From Sphagnum compactum (Eukaryota > Bryophyta > Sphagnopsida > Sphagnales): DNA of 64,000 nt. The notes under the pieces are model-generated. The model made no database searches. It had not been told where the DNA came from and saw only the letters and a list, made by a program, of their open reading frames with translations. The stretch covers positions 11,036,001-11,100,000 of the forward strand of contig OZ234500.1 of assembly GCA_965153455.1 (NCBI GenBank), in the 5' to 3' direction. A program made the position numbers and the translations under genes. How positions within the stretch are numbered: the first letter of the stretch is position 1; every line of letters starts with the position of its first letter. Below are positions 46,963 to 59,815 of this stretch, piece after piece.

Positions 46963-48716
46963 CTAGCCTGTGCGGTCAGCAGCCACTGGGTAAGGCCTAA
47001 AGCGTGCATCAGGAGCTCGTTGTGCCTGCCTTCCTGCTGCACCATACCCTCCCCCATAAACTGAAGTCCCATTGGCAGAACCATCAGCTGCTGCTCCAGC
47101 CCCCATGCTGTAGTCCCCACTGCCCGCAACTGCTGTTCCTGCTCCTCCACTGGTGTAAGCATCTGTTCCTGCTGATCTCCATGCATAATCTCCATATCCA
47201 GAAGCAGACATGTCACCATAACCTGCACCATAACTCCCAATACCTGTACCTGCCACTGCTGAACTCCCATACCCACCTGTGGCAGCACTAAAACCACTGC
47301 CTCGCCCTCCATATCCAGCAGCAGACCCATAACCACTTTCACTGCTTCCATAGCCATAGCCAGCACCACCGTATCCTGGCGTGCTTCCAGTTGCTTGAGC
47401 AGCTCCAGTCCCACCTGAAACCCAACCTGCACTTCCATAGCCAGACACACCACCGGCACCACTGGCCCCATAGCCTGTGGCACCCCCAGCTGTGCCATAA
47501 CCAGCCCCTCCACTCCCCCAGGAACCCCTTACCCCTCCAGGAGCACTTCCAGCTCCTCCACTCCCATAACCACCACCACCATAGCCAACCCCAACTGGAG
47601 CACTGCCATATCCAGTACTTCCATAACCAACCCCAGATGCACTACCATAGCCAGTGCCCATGCCATATCCAGCTCCTCCATATCCTCCATTCACTCCTGC
47701 ACCATAGCCACCACCATTGCCATAACCTGCAGCTCCATAGCCTGCATAACCACCTCTGCCCCCTCCACCATAGCCGGTGCCACCACCACCAACCCCGGGA
47801 CTAGAGTAGCCATGGCCATAGCCAGAATCGTAGCTGCCGCCTCCCACGCCACCTCCGAAGCCACCACTGCTGCTGCGACCTGTGCCTGAGGAGAGGTCCT
47901 TGGGAGTAGCCCGCTTAACCTCCACCATCTTTTCGTTGAGTTCATGAAAGGATTTCATGAGAACCTTTTCCACAGCCTCCTCAGAATCGAAACTGACGAA
48001 GCCAAAACCACGAGGCCTTTGAGTATTGTGGTCATACATAACAACCACATCTGTGAGAGTACCAAACTGCTCGAAATACTTTCTGAAGTCATCCTCTGTA
48101 ACTGTGGAGGCTAAGCCTCCCACAAAAATCTTCTTTGTCCTATTGTGTGACGCTGGCCCTTGGCCAGTGCTGCTGCTCCTAGGCACATTCTGCTGCTGCT
48201 CATCTCTGGGCACGGCTTTTTTCGCTTCCACCTAAATAAAGTGTCGAGAAAAGAAAAGAGACATCTACACTAGTTATAAAACATGCTCCATCCCACAAGA
48301 CACCTGCAAAACCCTAGACCACTCCTCCGCTCACAAACTCTCTGTCTCTGTCTCTCTCTCTCTTCACACACTCACATTGCCTACTACCACGCTGCGAATC
48401 ACATTCTTGTGTACTCTCTTCTCCTGACTCTCTTCTCTCTCCACTCGACGACTCGATAGGGTTTTACTCTAGAGCTTTAGTTATGCATCCTTACCGTTCT
48501 GCCGTCGATGGTATGCTTTTCCGCCACCACTCGATCTGCCACGGCGGGATCTGCAAACACGACGAAGCCAAAGCCGCGCCCTCGGCCCGTGGCACGGTCT
48601 TTCATGACGACAATCTCCGCCACTTCTCCATACGCTTGGAAGTGATCGCGTAGCTTCTCTTCCGTGGTTTCCCATGAGATCCCTCCTATAAACAGCTTCC
48701 CCTGGTCCGAGTCCAT
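46963..48716 (-). CDS. hnRNP-type RNA-binding protein, two RRMs plus Gly/Tyr-rich tail
   Basis: Nuclear RNA-binding protein of the plant hnRNP A/B or RNP1 group. Minus-strand exons 48716-48495 (74 codons) and 48231-46963 join in phase 0 across a 263-nt GT-AG intron, giving 496 residues. RRM1 (residues about 7-80) has RNP2 'LFIGGI' and RNP1 'RGFGFVVF'. RRM2 (about 105-180) has RNP2 'IFVGGL' and RNP1 'RGFGFVSF'. Between them is the linker 'VEAKKAVPRDEQ', typical of this group, with the intron in the usual place at the end of RRM1. From about residue 195 to the end runs a Gly/Tyr/Ser/Ala tail of nearly 290 residues full of GYG and GGYG steps, a low-complexity, prion-like domain. I chose ATG 48716 because the protein then begins 'MDSDQGKLFIGGISW', the family form. 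The frame is open further upstream but that part is G+C-rich leader. Confidence 0.9.
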
Positions 48717-48719
48717 CTC

Positions 48720-49250
48720 CCCAAAAGCTTCTTCCCCTCTCTCTCTCCCTCTATGCAATTCCCGCACCCCGGGAACGCAACCGGGATCTCGCTGCCCTCG
48801 CACCGACCTCGAAGCTCTGCATTCGTGCGCTTCAATTCTCGACTCCGCAGCGAGAATTCCAAACCCTAATGCACCGTTTGCAAGCTTCGTACCCAACGCG
48901 AGCACGACGACGCTTGTCTTCGGACGTCCCGCTCTGCGTCGACTTGGATGTGGGGACGGACGGAGATCGAGCGGACGAGATCCAGGGCCCTGTCTATCCA
49001 AACATTTCATCCAACGGTACTTATCGTGCACAACATCTTCAGATAAAGTAAAGCACCGCCGGTTCTTTTTTCGTGTAAAATTAGGTCCTTCACTGGGCCG
49101 AAGAAACCCGCTTTACTGAAGTCGCAGGAACAGTAACTTACCCGGCACCCTGGCACCGTAACTTTCACCCGGCGGAAGTTACCTGCCACCCTGTCGCTCC
49201 TCCTCTTCTTTCCATTTCTGTTTTTTTTTCTTTTCTTTTTCATTTTCTTT
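48720..49250 (-). promoter_or_regulatory. Probable leader/promoter of the hnRNP gene
   Basis: G+C-rich DNA, high in CpG, lies directly upstream of the hnRNP start on the minus strand and then passes into a C/T microsatellite. An open frame runs through it on both strands because of composition. I see no separate gene. Core promoter elements cannot be placed with confidence. Confidence 0.4.
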
Positions 49251-52200
49251 TCTTTTCTTTTTCTTTCTCTTTGTGTTTTCGTTTCCTTTTTTTTCACTTC
49301 TCTTTTCATGTGTTTTTAAAAATAAAAATAAAATACATCAAAAAATTTACTGTCTCTTCACTACAAAATAATTGTTTTTCTCAAAAATTTCAAACAAATC
49401 AGTAAATTCAAAAAAAAATCACTATTTCTTCAAATGAGAACAAACTTACAACAAAATATAACTTTTTTTTTTCAAAAAATGCTCAAATGTACAACATAAA
49501 TCAGGAAAATATTAAATTAATTTGAAAGTTTGAATCAACTAAACTACTCAAAGTTCTCCTAATAAACTTGACTCAATTACACAAATAGGATTTACATGGG
49601 AAGGAAAAGTGAATTAAAACTCTCAGGGTTCACTTGTCTAGATTTCACCCACCCAAAAACCAAATCCCAACAAGAAGTTCTTGCAAAAAACTAAAACCCC
49701 GAATGTTTCCAAACTCACTCAACAAAGCTCCCAACAAGTAAAAGCTTTCTCCAAAAACATAAACCCCATATACTTACACATTCACCCAAATCAAAATCCC
49801 AACAAGAAGAACTTTTGTCCCAAAACATAACCCAAATCCTTACACACCAGGAAACTCATGCCATAAAGAGAACCCCCATATGATTAGAAAATGAACATTC
49901 ACCCAAATCAAATTCTCAACAAGAATATTGTTCTCTCAAAAATCCAACCCCGCACCTTGGGTATGTCCTCGTGAAATCTAGAACTCTCTTTGATTTCTCA
50001 TCACATCCACATCCTCGCATAAATCCTTATTATACATGTGTTACAACAAGCGAAAAAACTTGCATTGCATCATAAAATTATTAAGTCAATTTGTAACTTA
50101 TGGTTTTAAAATGTTTTAAATATAGATTACTGATAAAACTTAATCTTTCATGCAATTGGCTCCTTTTTTTAGTTTGGACCCAATTTTCTTTCTAAATGTT
50201 ATGAATTGATCTTGTGGATAGAAAGTTGAAGCTAAGGATGTTGAATGTTTTATTGGAATTTTGTGTCCTACTCTTGTTTTAGATAATCCTCAAAAGCTTC
50301 AAACTATCAACATTTTTTAAGCCCAGATGTATCTTATGTTAAATTTTGGGAGTTTTGTTACATTACGATCTATTGATCATATATGATCTTATCAAGAAAC
50401 ATGTGCAATCATTTATGATCTTATTAAAAAGCATGTGCAATTTGTCAAAGGGAAGAACATATTTATGAAAAAATTGATTCTTGCAATTAACGATTAATGA
50501 TTCTAAACATGTTGAAACTTTAGTATTTAGATTGATTATCAATTTCATAATTGTGAGAATGTGAATTTCAAGTTTCTATGATGGTTTTTTTTTTTTTGGA
50601 AGGATGTGAAGGTTCATGATGCTAGTTTCATGAAACTTTGTCAACCAAAGTTAATCATTGATTTTCATTAGATTGTAAAGGCTAACAAGTTGTAGAACAC
50701 ATTGATTAAAATAGAGTTATATTATAGATTTCATATTAAAATAGTTTGTAACTTAAAAGGAGTGACCACATAAGATAGCAAGAAAAGAACATGATTGAAA
50801 GTCATTTACTATAGTTAAAATTCCTTTTTTGTAGAATTTGAATCCTAAGCCATAAAAACCTTACAATAAAAACCTAGGTCTTTTGCTTAGACAAAAGTTC
50901 AATAAGAATTGAAACATAATGTTGTTGTAACAACATTCACTACACAACTTAATTCATTCAATTGAAGATCTTGATGATGCCTATTTAGCTGTTATTTTAT
51001 ACTTTTTGATATTAAATCAAACTTTTACTTCATGATTGTTGCAAGCTAGAGATTAGATCCTTTGGTGTTCTTTTAGTCCCTTGAGTTGTTAGAATCCCAC
51101 CCCTATCATGCAATGAATTAGTTCACACACATTCTTTCTACAACATTGCTATAGCAACCCCCCTTCCCATCTAACAAGTGGTTCAAAGGTGTGGTAATTT
51201 TAAAACAAATGGAAAGCATTCAGTTTATGCAAAAACCACTACAAGTATATACAAGATTTTTTATGTGGACTCAAGGGTGTAAGATTAGTTTTGCAAATTG
51301 GCAAAATCTTGTATTTCACTACTTTCTTAATTCAACTTAAGGATATTTTTGATGGGTTTCTCATACTAACCATTCCAAATAACTAATCACCTAGGCTTGA
51401 TTTTATCACTTAAATCCTCCCCAACAAAATGCATGAATATAGAATTGCCTACATGCCCAAATTGCTACAACTCAGACCACATTGTGTTCTCATCATCCTC
51501 GACACCAATCATTCATATAATATCAATAGTACATAACACATTGCCCTAAATAACCATTGGTGTAATGGAAAAAAAACACAACAACTACCAACATAAGTTG
51601 CCCAACAAAACTTGCAAATTCCCCAAACCAATGGGCCGATAACTTACCTTTGATCCCAATCAACATCATTTTGATGTTCCCCTTTGTCCAAAGTTGCAAC
51701 CTTTCTAAATTTCACGTGTTGAAGTTTCGTATTTGTTATTTCATACCATCCACATCCCTGATAGGATAAGTCTTGCATTATACACAAACAACAAACAAAT
51801 CTTCTACTTCACATGCCTTCTTCAACTCTTCAAGCTCTTATGACAATGTTTAATTTAAAGGAACAAACAACAACAAAAAGCTTTTCACCATCATCATGCA
51901 AAAAAGTTGATAATCACACAAAGTTTAAAAGCCTAAAAATTCTATGTGGTCACACTGCGAACACAAAGAATTTGAACTATGATAAACTTGTAAACAAATT
52001 TGAAGCAAAAAAGCAACTTAGATAGAAAGCAATTGTTACTTGATTGCAATTCGAGCTAGATTTTAAAAAGCATGGTGATTTTGAACAACACCAAAAAACA
52101 TTTTTGATATTGAATATGTGCTCATGAATATGCTTCATATGGTTTTTTGGTGTCTATTTGTTGCATATAGTCTTTTGTATTTCAAGCAAAACAATTTCAT

Positions 52201-52440
52201 AAGTTTGTAATTCACAAATCCTGCCTGCAGTCCAGACAAAGAAGAAGCTCTTTTTTATAGAAGAAACCTGAAAGAAAAACAGTGGTGTATGTAAAGATGA
52301 AAAAAAAAATAATAATAATTTTGTTTATAGAAAAAATTCTTGTGTTTGTGAGCAATTATGTGTTACAACTAATGTTAAATTTTCTGGATAAATAACCTAC
52401 CAAATAATATTAATTTATTGATAACCTGTGTGGGTCCCCA
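49250..52440. other. AT-rich intergenic DNA, nothing recognised
   Basis: High A+T, repeated A and T runs, and no frame longer than about 70 codons with interpretable content. Around 49600-49930 the phrases CCCAACAAGAAG and CACCCAAATCAAA recur a few times, a weak local repetition. Confidence 0.5.
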
Positions 52441-52507
52441 AAAAATTGCCCAAAAAACCCTAACCGGAGGTTATTTTAAGAGATCGATAACCGACCAACA
52501 ATGGTTA

Positions 52508-52536
52508 CAACCCTAGGGTTTAGGGTTTAGGGTTTT
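52508..52536. promoter_or_regulatory. Telo-box cluster upstream of Notchless
   Basis: AACCCTAGGGTTTAGGGTTTAGGG contains one forward and two to three reverse telo-box units (AAACCCTA / TAGGGTTT) about 80-105 bp before the ATG. An additional AACCCTAA lies at about 52457. In plants telo-boxes are enriched in promoters of ribosomal-protein and ribosome-biogenesis genes. Position and gene function agree here, so a regulatory role is likely, though inferred. Confidence 0.65.
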
Positions 52537-52614
52537 AGTGTTTAACAGACTCCCTTCTTGGTTGCTGCTTGTTGCGTTGAGAGTTGAGAGCGAGAGAGAA
52601 AGGATCGTCTAGAG

Positions 52615-55600
52615 ATGGCAACGATTACAGTCGCGTCGCCAGCCAACAACATCATATGTTCTTTAGCAGATGCGGAAGGAAGGGTTCTAGGTCCACCTTT
52701 GGATCTTCCACAGGATGCCGGTCCCAAGGAGCTTCAACTGCTCCTCAATACGATTCTTCAAACTGTAAGTTTTTTTGGTCCTCTCTCTTATTGGAGCTGC
52801 TGGTTTCTTCCTCGGAGGTGGCATTTCGTGACCGCCGTAAGAAGAGTGCAAATTTTTCTCTGTTGCTAAAATCTCCATGACGGGACTTGGAACTCCTAAG
52901 GACCTCACTACGCAGTTGAGACAATGAATCAGTATAGTAGTTGGTTTGATGAGCATGCACAACATCTTGCTTGGAACCGAGTAAATTTTTAAGGTAGCCT
53001 TGTGATGCCCACAAGGCTTTGGGCTTATTTCCTCTCCAAAAAACTTTAAATCATCTTTGCTTTGGTTGAATTCCTGGATTTCAGACCACCTCTCTTTGTG
53101 GTTGCATGACAGGAAGAGAAGCTGCCATTTGCATTCTATATCAATGACAAAGAGTTGAGTAGCAGTTTGGGTGCACATTTACTTCAAAATAAAGGTGCAA
53201 GCATCTCTTTGTTGTTGAATACCTGAAGGCTTGTCAAAGGTTTGCACCTTGCTTTGAATCTGGATGGTGAATTGGTATTGGGGGATGGAGGAACCTTAGG
53301 GAGTAGAAATAATTTGGACCATCTGCAGTATCGGTGGAGCAAATTTTGCAAATTGTGTATCAGCCCCAAGCTGTTTTCCGAATCAAGCCTGTCACTCGTT
53401 GTTCTGCTACAATTGCTGGTAGGTCCCTGTTTTTTCATATCTGGGATTTTTCCAATATTTAACACAATAGAGTTGTTCCACTGCTATGTATTGGACAACT
53501 CTTCTCATCATGGGCAGTAGATGTCAGGAGATGTCAGGGTTTTGTTCTGAGGATCCCTTTTTGATACAGGACATGCGGAGGCAGTGCTTTCTGTAGCATT
53601 TAGCCCAGACAGCAGGCAGCTAGCAAGTGGATCTGGGGACACCACTGTGCGGTTCTGGGATATCTACACTCAGACTCCACTTTTCACTTGCTATGGTTTG
53701 CAGTTCTACCTTGTTGTGCTGACAATATTGAGCTTTTCAAGTGCTGTTTGTTTGCTATGATCTTGTGGTCGATGTTATACTAGTTGTTCATTGCTACACA
53801 TGTTGCTGTTGATGTGAGGGACTGTGCTTCACACTATTTCTCTTCTCTTGCTTCTCGCAGCTTGCTATTGTGACCTCTTACTGTTTGGTTGCTAATCTCA
53901 TAATCATTAGGTTTGAGGCTGTCTCACACTTTTCTATTCAGTTAGCTTCAAACTGTAAGTGTGGGGAGTTCTCTATACTTACAGGGATATTGATATGACC
54001 TTTGGTATGCATGTCTGGCTTGTGCTTCACTATGGTTTGGTCTGCTCTGCTTCCCCTTCAAAACTGAAGTGTTGTTAGGCAAATGGGTGTAAGGCACAGT
54101 GTCTGATGGCATGTACTGCAAATCAGAATTGGTAGCTAACACGTGACCAATACAATTGTGTGTACTAGAAGCTAGAAACACTGTTCATGTGGCAGCAGCA
54201 TTGTAGAGCTGGCAGACTAAGAGGGCATGTTCTGGAACAGGGCATAAAAATTGGGTTTTATGCATTGCATGGTCCCCTGACTGCAAACAACTGGTGAGTG
54301 GAAGCAAAGATGGAGAACTTCGGATGTGGGATCCCACAACTGGCAAGGCAGTTGGCAACCCATTGACAGTATGATGTTCTTCCTATGCTGTGAATTCAGT
54401 GTGGCAGTCTAAAGGTGGAGTCTGTTTTCTCAGGTGTTTGTTCTCAATTCTGTAATAAACTCAGAGAATCTTTGTATTATCTCAGAAGGATTTGACACAT
54501 CTGAAGATGGTTTCACCACCTTTCTGTAGTGTAATATCTGGAAGCATGTTTTAAACGCAGACTGGGAATATTATAATATTCAGTATGAGAATCCTGGTGA
54601 ATTAGATTCACATGTTATACTGAGAGTAGGAAGTCTGGCTCTCCACAAGGGACCTGATGAATATCCTTTCTGTCATGTGAGGTGGCAGGGACACAGAAAG
54701 TGGATAACAGGAGTAGCATGGGAGCCAGCCCACCTCCAGGTGCCATGTCGGCGGTTTGCAAGTGCAAGTAAAGATGGTGATGTGCGAATCTGGGACACAG
54801 TGCTGCAGAAATCTGTGCTGTGTCTCAGTGGCCACACTCTGGCTGTCACTTGCGTGAAATGGAGTGGAGATGGGTTCATTTTCTCAGGGTAAAGTTGTGG
54901 CGACTCAATTGTCTTAGTTGTGACATGCTCAAAATGCAGAGTTGGTCAGATGTGTACATGTCTAGCCCTGATTAGGACTTGTGATTCATGCAGCTCTCAG
55001 GATTGCACCATCAAAGTTTGGGAAACTACACAAGGCAAGCTAATTCGTGAGCTCAAGGTCTTCTTCTTTCTTTTTCTGTTGCAGATACACCTAGTAGGCA
55101 AGCATTCTGGAAGTATCTGGTCTGAGACCAGTCCCAGACCAAGGCATAGTTTGGGCAGAAAAGTCTGATGGGCCTTCTCACTTTCTTGTGGACACATATT
55201 TAGAGTAGATTTGTTAGTGAGATACTGTTCAAGGTGCTTTAAGCATGAACAGCATCTCAAGAGAGCTTGAGTGTAATTCCATCAATTACATTTCTTATAT
55301 ATGCATTATCATGTTTCTTCCTGCTTTTGGTTTTTGGCTTCTGTGTCTGGGAGAGATGGTGATGGTGGATTGGTGTTGAGGACGCAGGGACATGGGCATT
55401 GGGTAAACACACTGGCATTGAGCACAGAATATGTGTTGCGAACTGGACCGTTTGATCATACTGGCAAACAATACTCTTCATCAGAAGAGATGAAGAAGGT
55501 GCATGTCAAACATTCTCCAGTTACAGAGTATCCAGAATTGGGTTACTTTATTGCATACTTTATTTCTGATTTGTATGAACGTTTTCCTATTAGCTTGTTA

Positions 55601-57212
55601 CTGATGACTATTAGGTCAAGAGGTACAACAGCACGACAGGATCATTATGTTGCATTGGGTGTAGGCAGCACTTGTTAGGTATACAGCAGCAAAACGTGAC
55701 TCCCCCGAGCGGCTAGTATCAGGTTCAGATGACTTCACCATGTTCCTGTGGGAACCAGCAACTGGAAAACATTCAAAAGCTCGCATGACTGGTCATCAGC
55801 AGGTAGTTTCCTCCCTTGTGCTACCCCATGACAGCCCACCAGATAGCATGAATGGACCTGCATGTTTAAAAAGTTTCAGCAGAATATGATGTTTTCAGCC
55901 TGTGGGGATTATAACTATTGTTGGTACACTAAGCTGTATTGTTATTGGGCAGTTAAGAGGTCATGTGGGTCAAAGCTTTGTCCACTATGTCAACAGCAAA
56001 GAGTTCCCATTTCCAGGTTGTTCAAATGTGAGGTGAAATGTTGAATATACGCAAGAATCACCTCATTCTGATTGGTGGAAATAATGGCTTTGATGGGAGT
56101 TGACTTGAATTGCTGTGATTGCAGCTAGTGAATCATGTTTACTTCTCACCTGATGGGCGGTGGGTAGCCAGTGCATCATTTGACAAGTCAGTGAAACTGT
56201 GGGATGGATACTCTGGCAAATTCATCACAACTTTTCGTGGCCATGTTGGCCCTGTATACCAAATTAGGTTTGATGGCCTCCTTTTCCTGTCTTCTTTGAG
56301 CTTGCTCAGACACAATCAAACTTTGATCATAATGTAAGTCTGTCTGTCATGGACCAGACCAAGGGTATTGGTCAATATTGCTGTAACCATGCTGTCTCAT
56401 ACAACATATCTTAAAGGGAGATATGAGTGAGAAGGAATGCAAACTATGTTGGAAAGCCTTTTGACCATTATGTACTTTGTATGTGACAGTTGGTCTGCTG
56501 ACAGCAGGCTATTGGTCAGTGGTAGCAAAGATTCCACTATGAAGGTGAATCTCCAACATGTACTTGAATTCCTGCAAAGCAAAATTGTTGTGCAAGCTAT
56601 GTGCTGATATATGTTATGGCAACTCTAGGGGCTCAAAGGTTTTGGAGATACAGTATTATGCAAATTGAGACTACTGTGCTTGTTTCTTATGTAAGATATT
56701 TGTGGCAACCTCATGAGGATGCAGTAATCTTTGGTGTGACATTGCCAGATGTGGGATATGAAGACCTTGAAGCTGCGGGAAGATCTGCCTGGCCATGCTG
56801 ATGAGGTATTCCTCTGTGAAATCTCTGACTAGTGCAGCTCTGTTTTAATAAGGATTGTGGGCAGGGGACAAGTTGACTTGTTTTCTCAAACCTTGGAGTA
56901 TCTTGGGACTGTCCTTTTGAGAAACTTGAGTGGTTTTGATCTGGGGATTACTACCATCACTCTTGATGTCCAGATTCTGCAACCCAGTATTTTGTTAAGA
57001 TTTGTATCCTGCACAACCCTAGAGCCAATTTATCACATTAGCTCAGGGATCTCAACTCCATCTCAAAAGTCTGTTTTGGGGTCTTATGGAAGGCAGAAAA
57101 TTCACTGGGAAGAAGTGTTGGTTGACAGGTGTTTGCTGTGGATTGGAGTCCGGATGGTGAGAAAGTGGCCTCTGGAGGCAAGGATCGTGTCCTAAAGCTA
57201 TGGATGAGTTAA
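52615..57212 (+). CDS. NLE1: Notchless homolog (NLE1/Rsa4), 60S ribosome assembly WD40 protein
   Basis: Nucleolar/nuclear factor needed for pre-60S maturation; its N-terminal ubiquitin-like NLE domain is the docking partner of the AAA-ATPase midasin (Rea1/MDN1). Exons: 52615-52764, 53113-53194, 53329-53418, 53570-53695, 54241-54368, 54689-54888, 54994-55057, 55388-55498, 55615-55622 (tentative 8 nt), 55679-55802, 56125-56267, 56490-56544, 56749-56805 and 57129-57212. They sum to 1422 nt, 473 residues, with all phases agreeing and no internal stop, very near the family's usual length. The NLE domain is about residues 1-95 ('[22 protein letters not shown]', '[11 protein letters not shown]'). 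It is followed by eight WD repeats, with '[12 protein letters not shown]', '[12 protein letters not shown]', '[13 protein letters not shown]', '[12 protein letters not shown]' and, at the end, '[12 protein letters not shown]'. The ATG is chosen because the family begins at the NLE domain. Apparently intact. Confidence 0.93.
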
Positions 57213-57920
57213 TGCTAATAATCTTCATTAACTTTCAAGAATCTTCAGGTAAGTAAAGCTCTTCACATGTGTCAAGTAGATGCTTTTTCTTCCTGTTTTC
57301 CACGGGCACTAATTTCAGTATAAGGTGAAGTGGTTGAAAATTCAATAGAACAGGAAACAACTCTCGCTGGCTTAGGAAGTTCGCAGCTAGAACTACCAAA
57401 GAAGTGGGGTGCTGCACACCTGAAGAAGTCTGTTGATAAGCAGTCAACTAGTAAAACCTTATGGTGATTTCGGTTGCCAGATGACTTAAATCACTGACTT
57501 GAGGACTCCTTTCCAATTTTTGGATGTCCCAAATCACCAAAGGACAATGGTGGATGGCTGTGATCGAGTAGGTTGTTCAGCACTTCTGGAATCCTAGCCA
57601 TTGTCCCTATTGCTTTCTTGCAGCTGGAAGACCTGTGTCATGTGATCTTTTGGTTTGACAAACAAGGCAGATGTGTTACTCAAAATCTATGAAACGCCAC
57701 AGAAATTACTGCCGGTAGACATATGTAGAAATGGGAGAAGGTTGTGTATATCTCATAAGGTGTGAATGCTTAGAATAGATTTAGCAAACAGGTTCAAATG
57801 TCTAAAACCATCTAGTTGAAAAATTTGTAAGTTCATGTCACATTCAACCCTGTTAATCCTCATGACTAGGAGAAACAAGGGGTGTGTCACACTGTGGCCT
57901 TGCAATTTACATTAAAAGGT
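57213..57920 (+). other. 3' flank of Notchless, no second gene
   Basis: Probable 3' UTR and spacer. No convincing coding frame is recognised. Confidence 0.4.
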
Positions 57921-57926
57921 ATCTTA

Positions 57927-58182
57927 AGGCGAAAGAAGAATTATGAAAACTCAAATATTTCACCATGAAAAAATATAATCTTCAAAAAAACCTCTAAAAA
58001 AAATCAAAATCCTTCAAGATATTATAGCTCTATAACTAATCTCAAGTTTCAACATAAGCCAAAATATCATCTTTCAGAAATCCTCATATAAAAATAGACC
58101 TATTACCTAGGTGCCAAAATCCATTAAGCTACTAAACTCTATAATGAATCTAAACACAATATACTTGCCTTGTTAGCAATCC
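57927..58182 (-). repeat. Dispersed repeat, inverted copy of 44120-44397
   Basis: Reads as the reverse complement of the copy at 44120-44397 over about 255 bp, with scattered substitutions and small indels. Neither copy shows terminal repeats that I can define. Confidence 0.75.
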
Positions 58183-58199
58183 TTGTGACAACATATCTT

Positions 58200-59800
58200 T
58201 GAGAACAATCACAAAGCTAGGGGTCCAGAGAACTGATAAATACCCTGCCCACACTCCCATTGTACTTCATGATCAGTTGCCAATTTGATGTATAGCATAA
58301 ATTACTCTTCAATTGGTTAAACTGGGTTGGGTTAAATCAAAGTTGGAAATATAGATGCATTGGTTCCAATTATGAATTGTAAAACATGTTGATTGTATGA
58401 AAGTTAGGTTGAAGAAGGTTCAGTGCCACATTTTGACATGAACAGATGGTCCACAACAACGACAATAATTTGATTCCATTAAGAGTAAATGGATGGTTGG
58501 ACATAGTGAAACAGACAAAATTGCTGCCACCCAGAGAAGCAAGCTGCAGCTCTTGTGTGATTGCATGTCTAGTTTTGGCCACAAGGCTTGTGGTGGACAC
58601 TTAGCTTTTTGTGCTTATGGGAACAGGTCCAAGCTACAAGAGAGTAGATTTTATGAAGATCTGGTCAATGGGCAAAACTCACAAAGAGCTTATCTTGTTT
58701 CTCAAGTGAAAAGGCATGTGACAACTAAACTTGCAAACTTTTTTTTTGCCAGAGCAGAGAAATTTGAATACTCCAATCTGCCCGTGTTAACACTCCACAC
58801 CTGCCAATAACACAGCACATTTCACACCTACCAAATTAACATAGGCAGGCAACAGAAACCACACCCTACAGCTGGAACCTAGAAGTACAATGAGGACTGC
58901 AACCTTTACTGAGATTCACTGTTTTAGCACTGGGCCTTGCTGCAGTAAACAAATTGTGCAAATTTCCCTTCCCACACTTACCAATAAAACAGTGAAACCT
59001 TCACTGCCCTATGACACTTTATATAGGCACTTTGGTTTCTATTTGGTTGAACTATGCACCATGAACACTTAAGTGTTCTGCCCAAAGTTCAAGTTTCTGA
59101 CCGGGCCATCTACCATACATCATGCAAAAGGCATTGGTGCAATTACATGGACTGTGCTCTACAGCAAGAGAGATGTGTCATGTACTTATCATTCATATGT
59201 GGTCTGACAATGCCCAAGAACAGATTCACATGTATAAAGAAAACTTTTACACTAGCCAAAGCTAACATGATTGAGAATCTCTTCCCTACGGCATAGGGAT
59301 ACTGCCTCCTCTCACAAGTGGGCTCTATATGTTTGCAGCACTGGACTTCCTGGTTGGTAACCCATACCAGTACCTTGGTTGTATCCACCTTAGTTAGCTG
59401 CAACTTATTTGCAACTGACTCACATGTACATTAAAAACAGCCAAGGATTGGAAACAAAAACCCTAAAAAGGATGCTTGCCAATCTACCAGGCTTTGCAAC
59501 CCCAGAATCAACAATTCTCAAATGAATAGGTGGTAAATGATCCGTGCTCTAAATATCTACAGGAAACACCAAAAAATTTGTTTACAACAAACACCTTGCC
59601 TGAATCCATAGTTGTCCCTACTGGGCAGGACCAGTAGCTACAGATATGGGACATTTTTGCATACTGTGATTTTCTGGTGTACATACTAAACATAATTTGC
59701 AAACTGAATTGCATGCAAAGTCAACAAGAACAATCTGAGGATGTAGAGGATAACACCTTGAAGACACTGGACACAATCACATACCTGAAGTAATGGGGCC
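58200..59800. other. Spacer between Notchless and the Agenet/Lys-rich gene
   Basis: Frames of up to about 105 codons are present without recognisable domains. The last few hundred bases probably include the 3' UTR of the minus-strand gene ending at 59816. Confidence 0.4.
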
Positions 59801-59815
59801 TGCGCCTTACAGGTA

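Noticed and set aside
46917-47804. Other long frames on both strands within the Gly/Tyr-rich tail
   Set aside because: By-products of the repetitive GGN-TAY codons of the hnRNP tail. The RRM frame is the only one with recognised domains.
52687-53178. 163-codon minus-strand frame
   Set aside because: Antisense to exons 1-2 and intron 1 of Notchless, which is complete on the plus strand.
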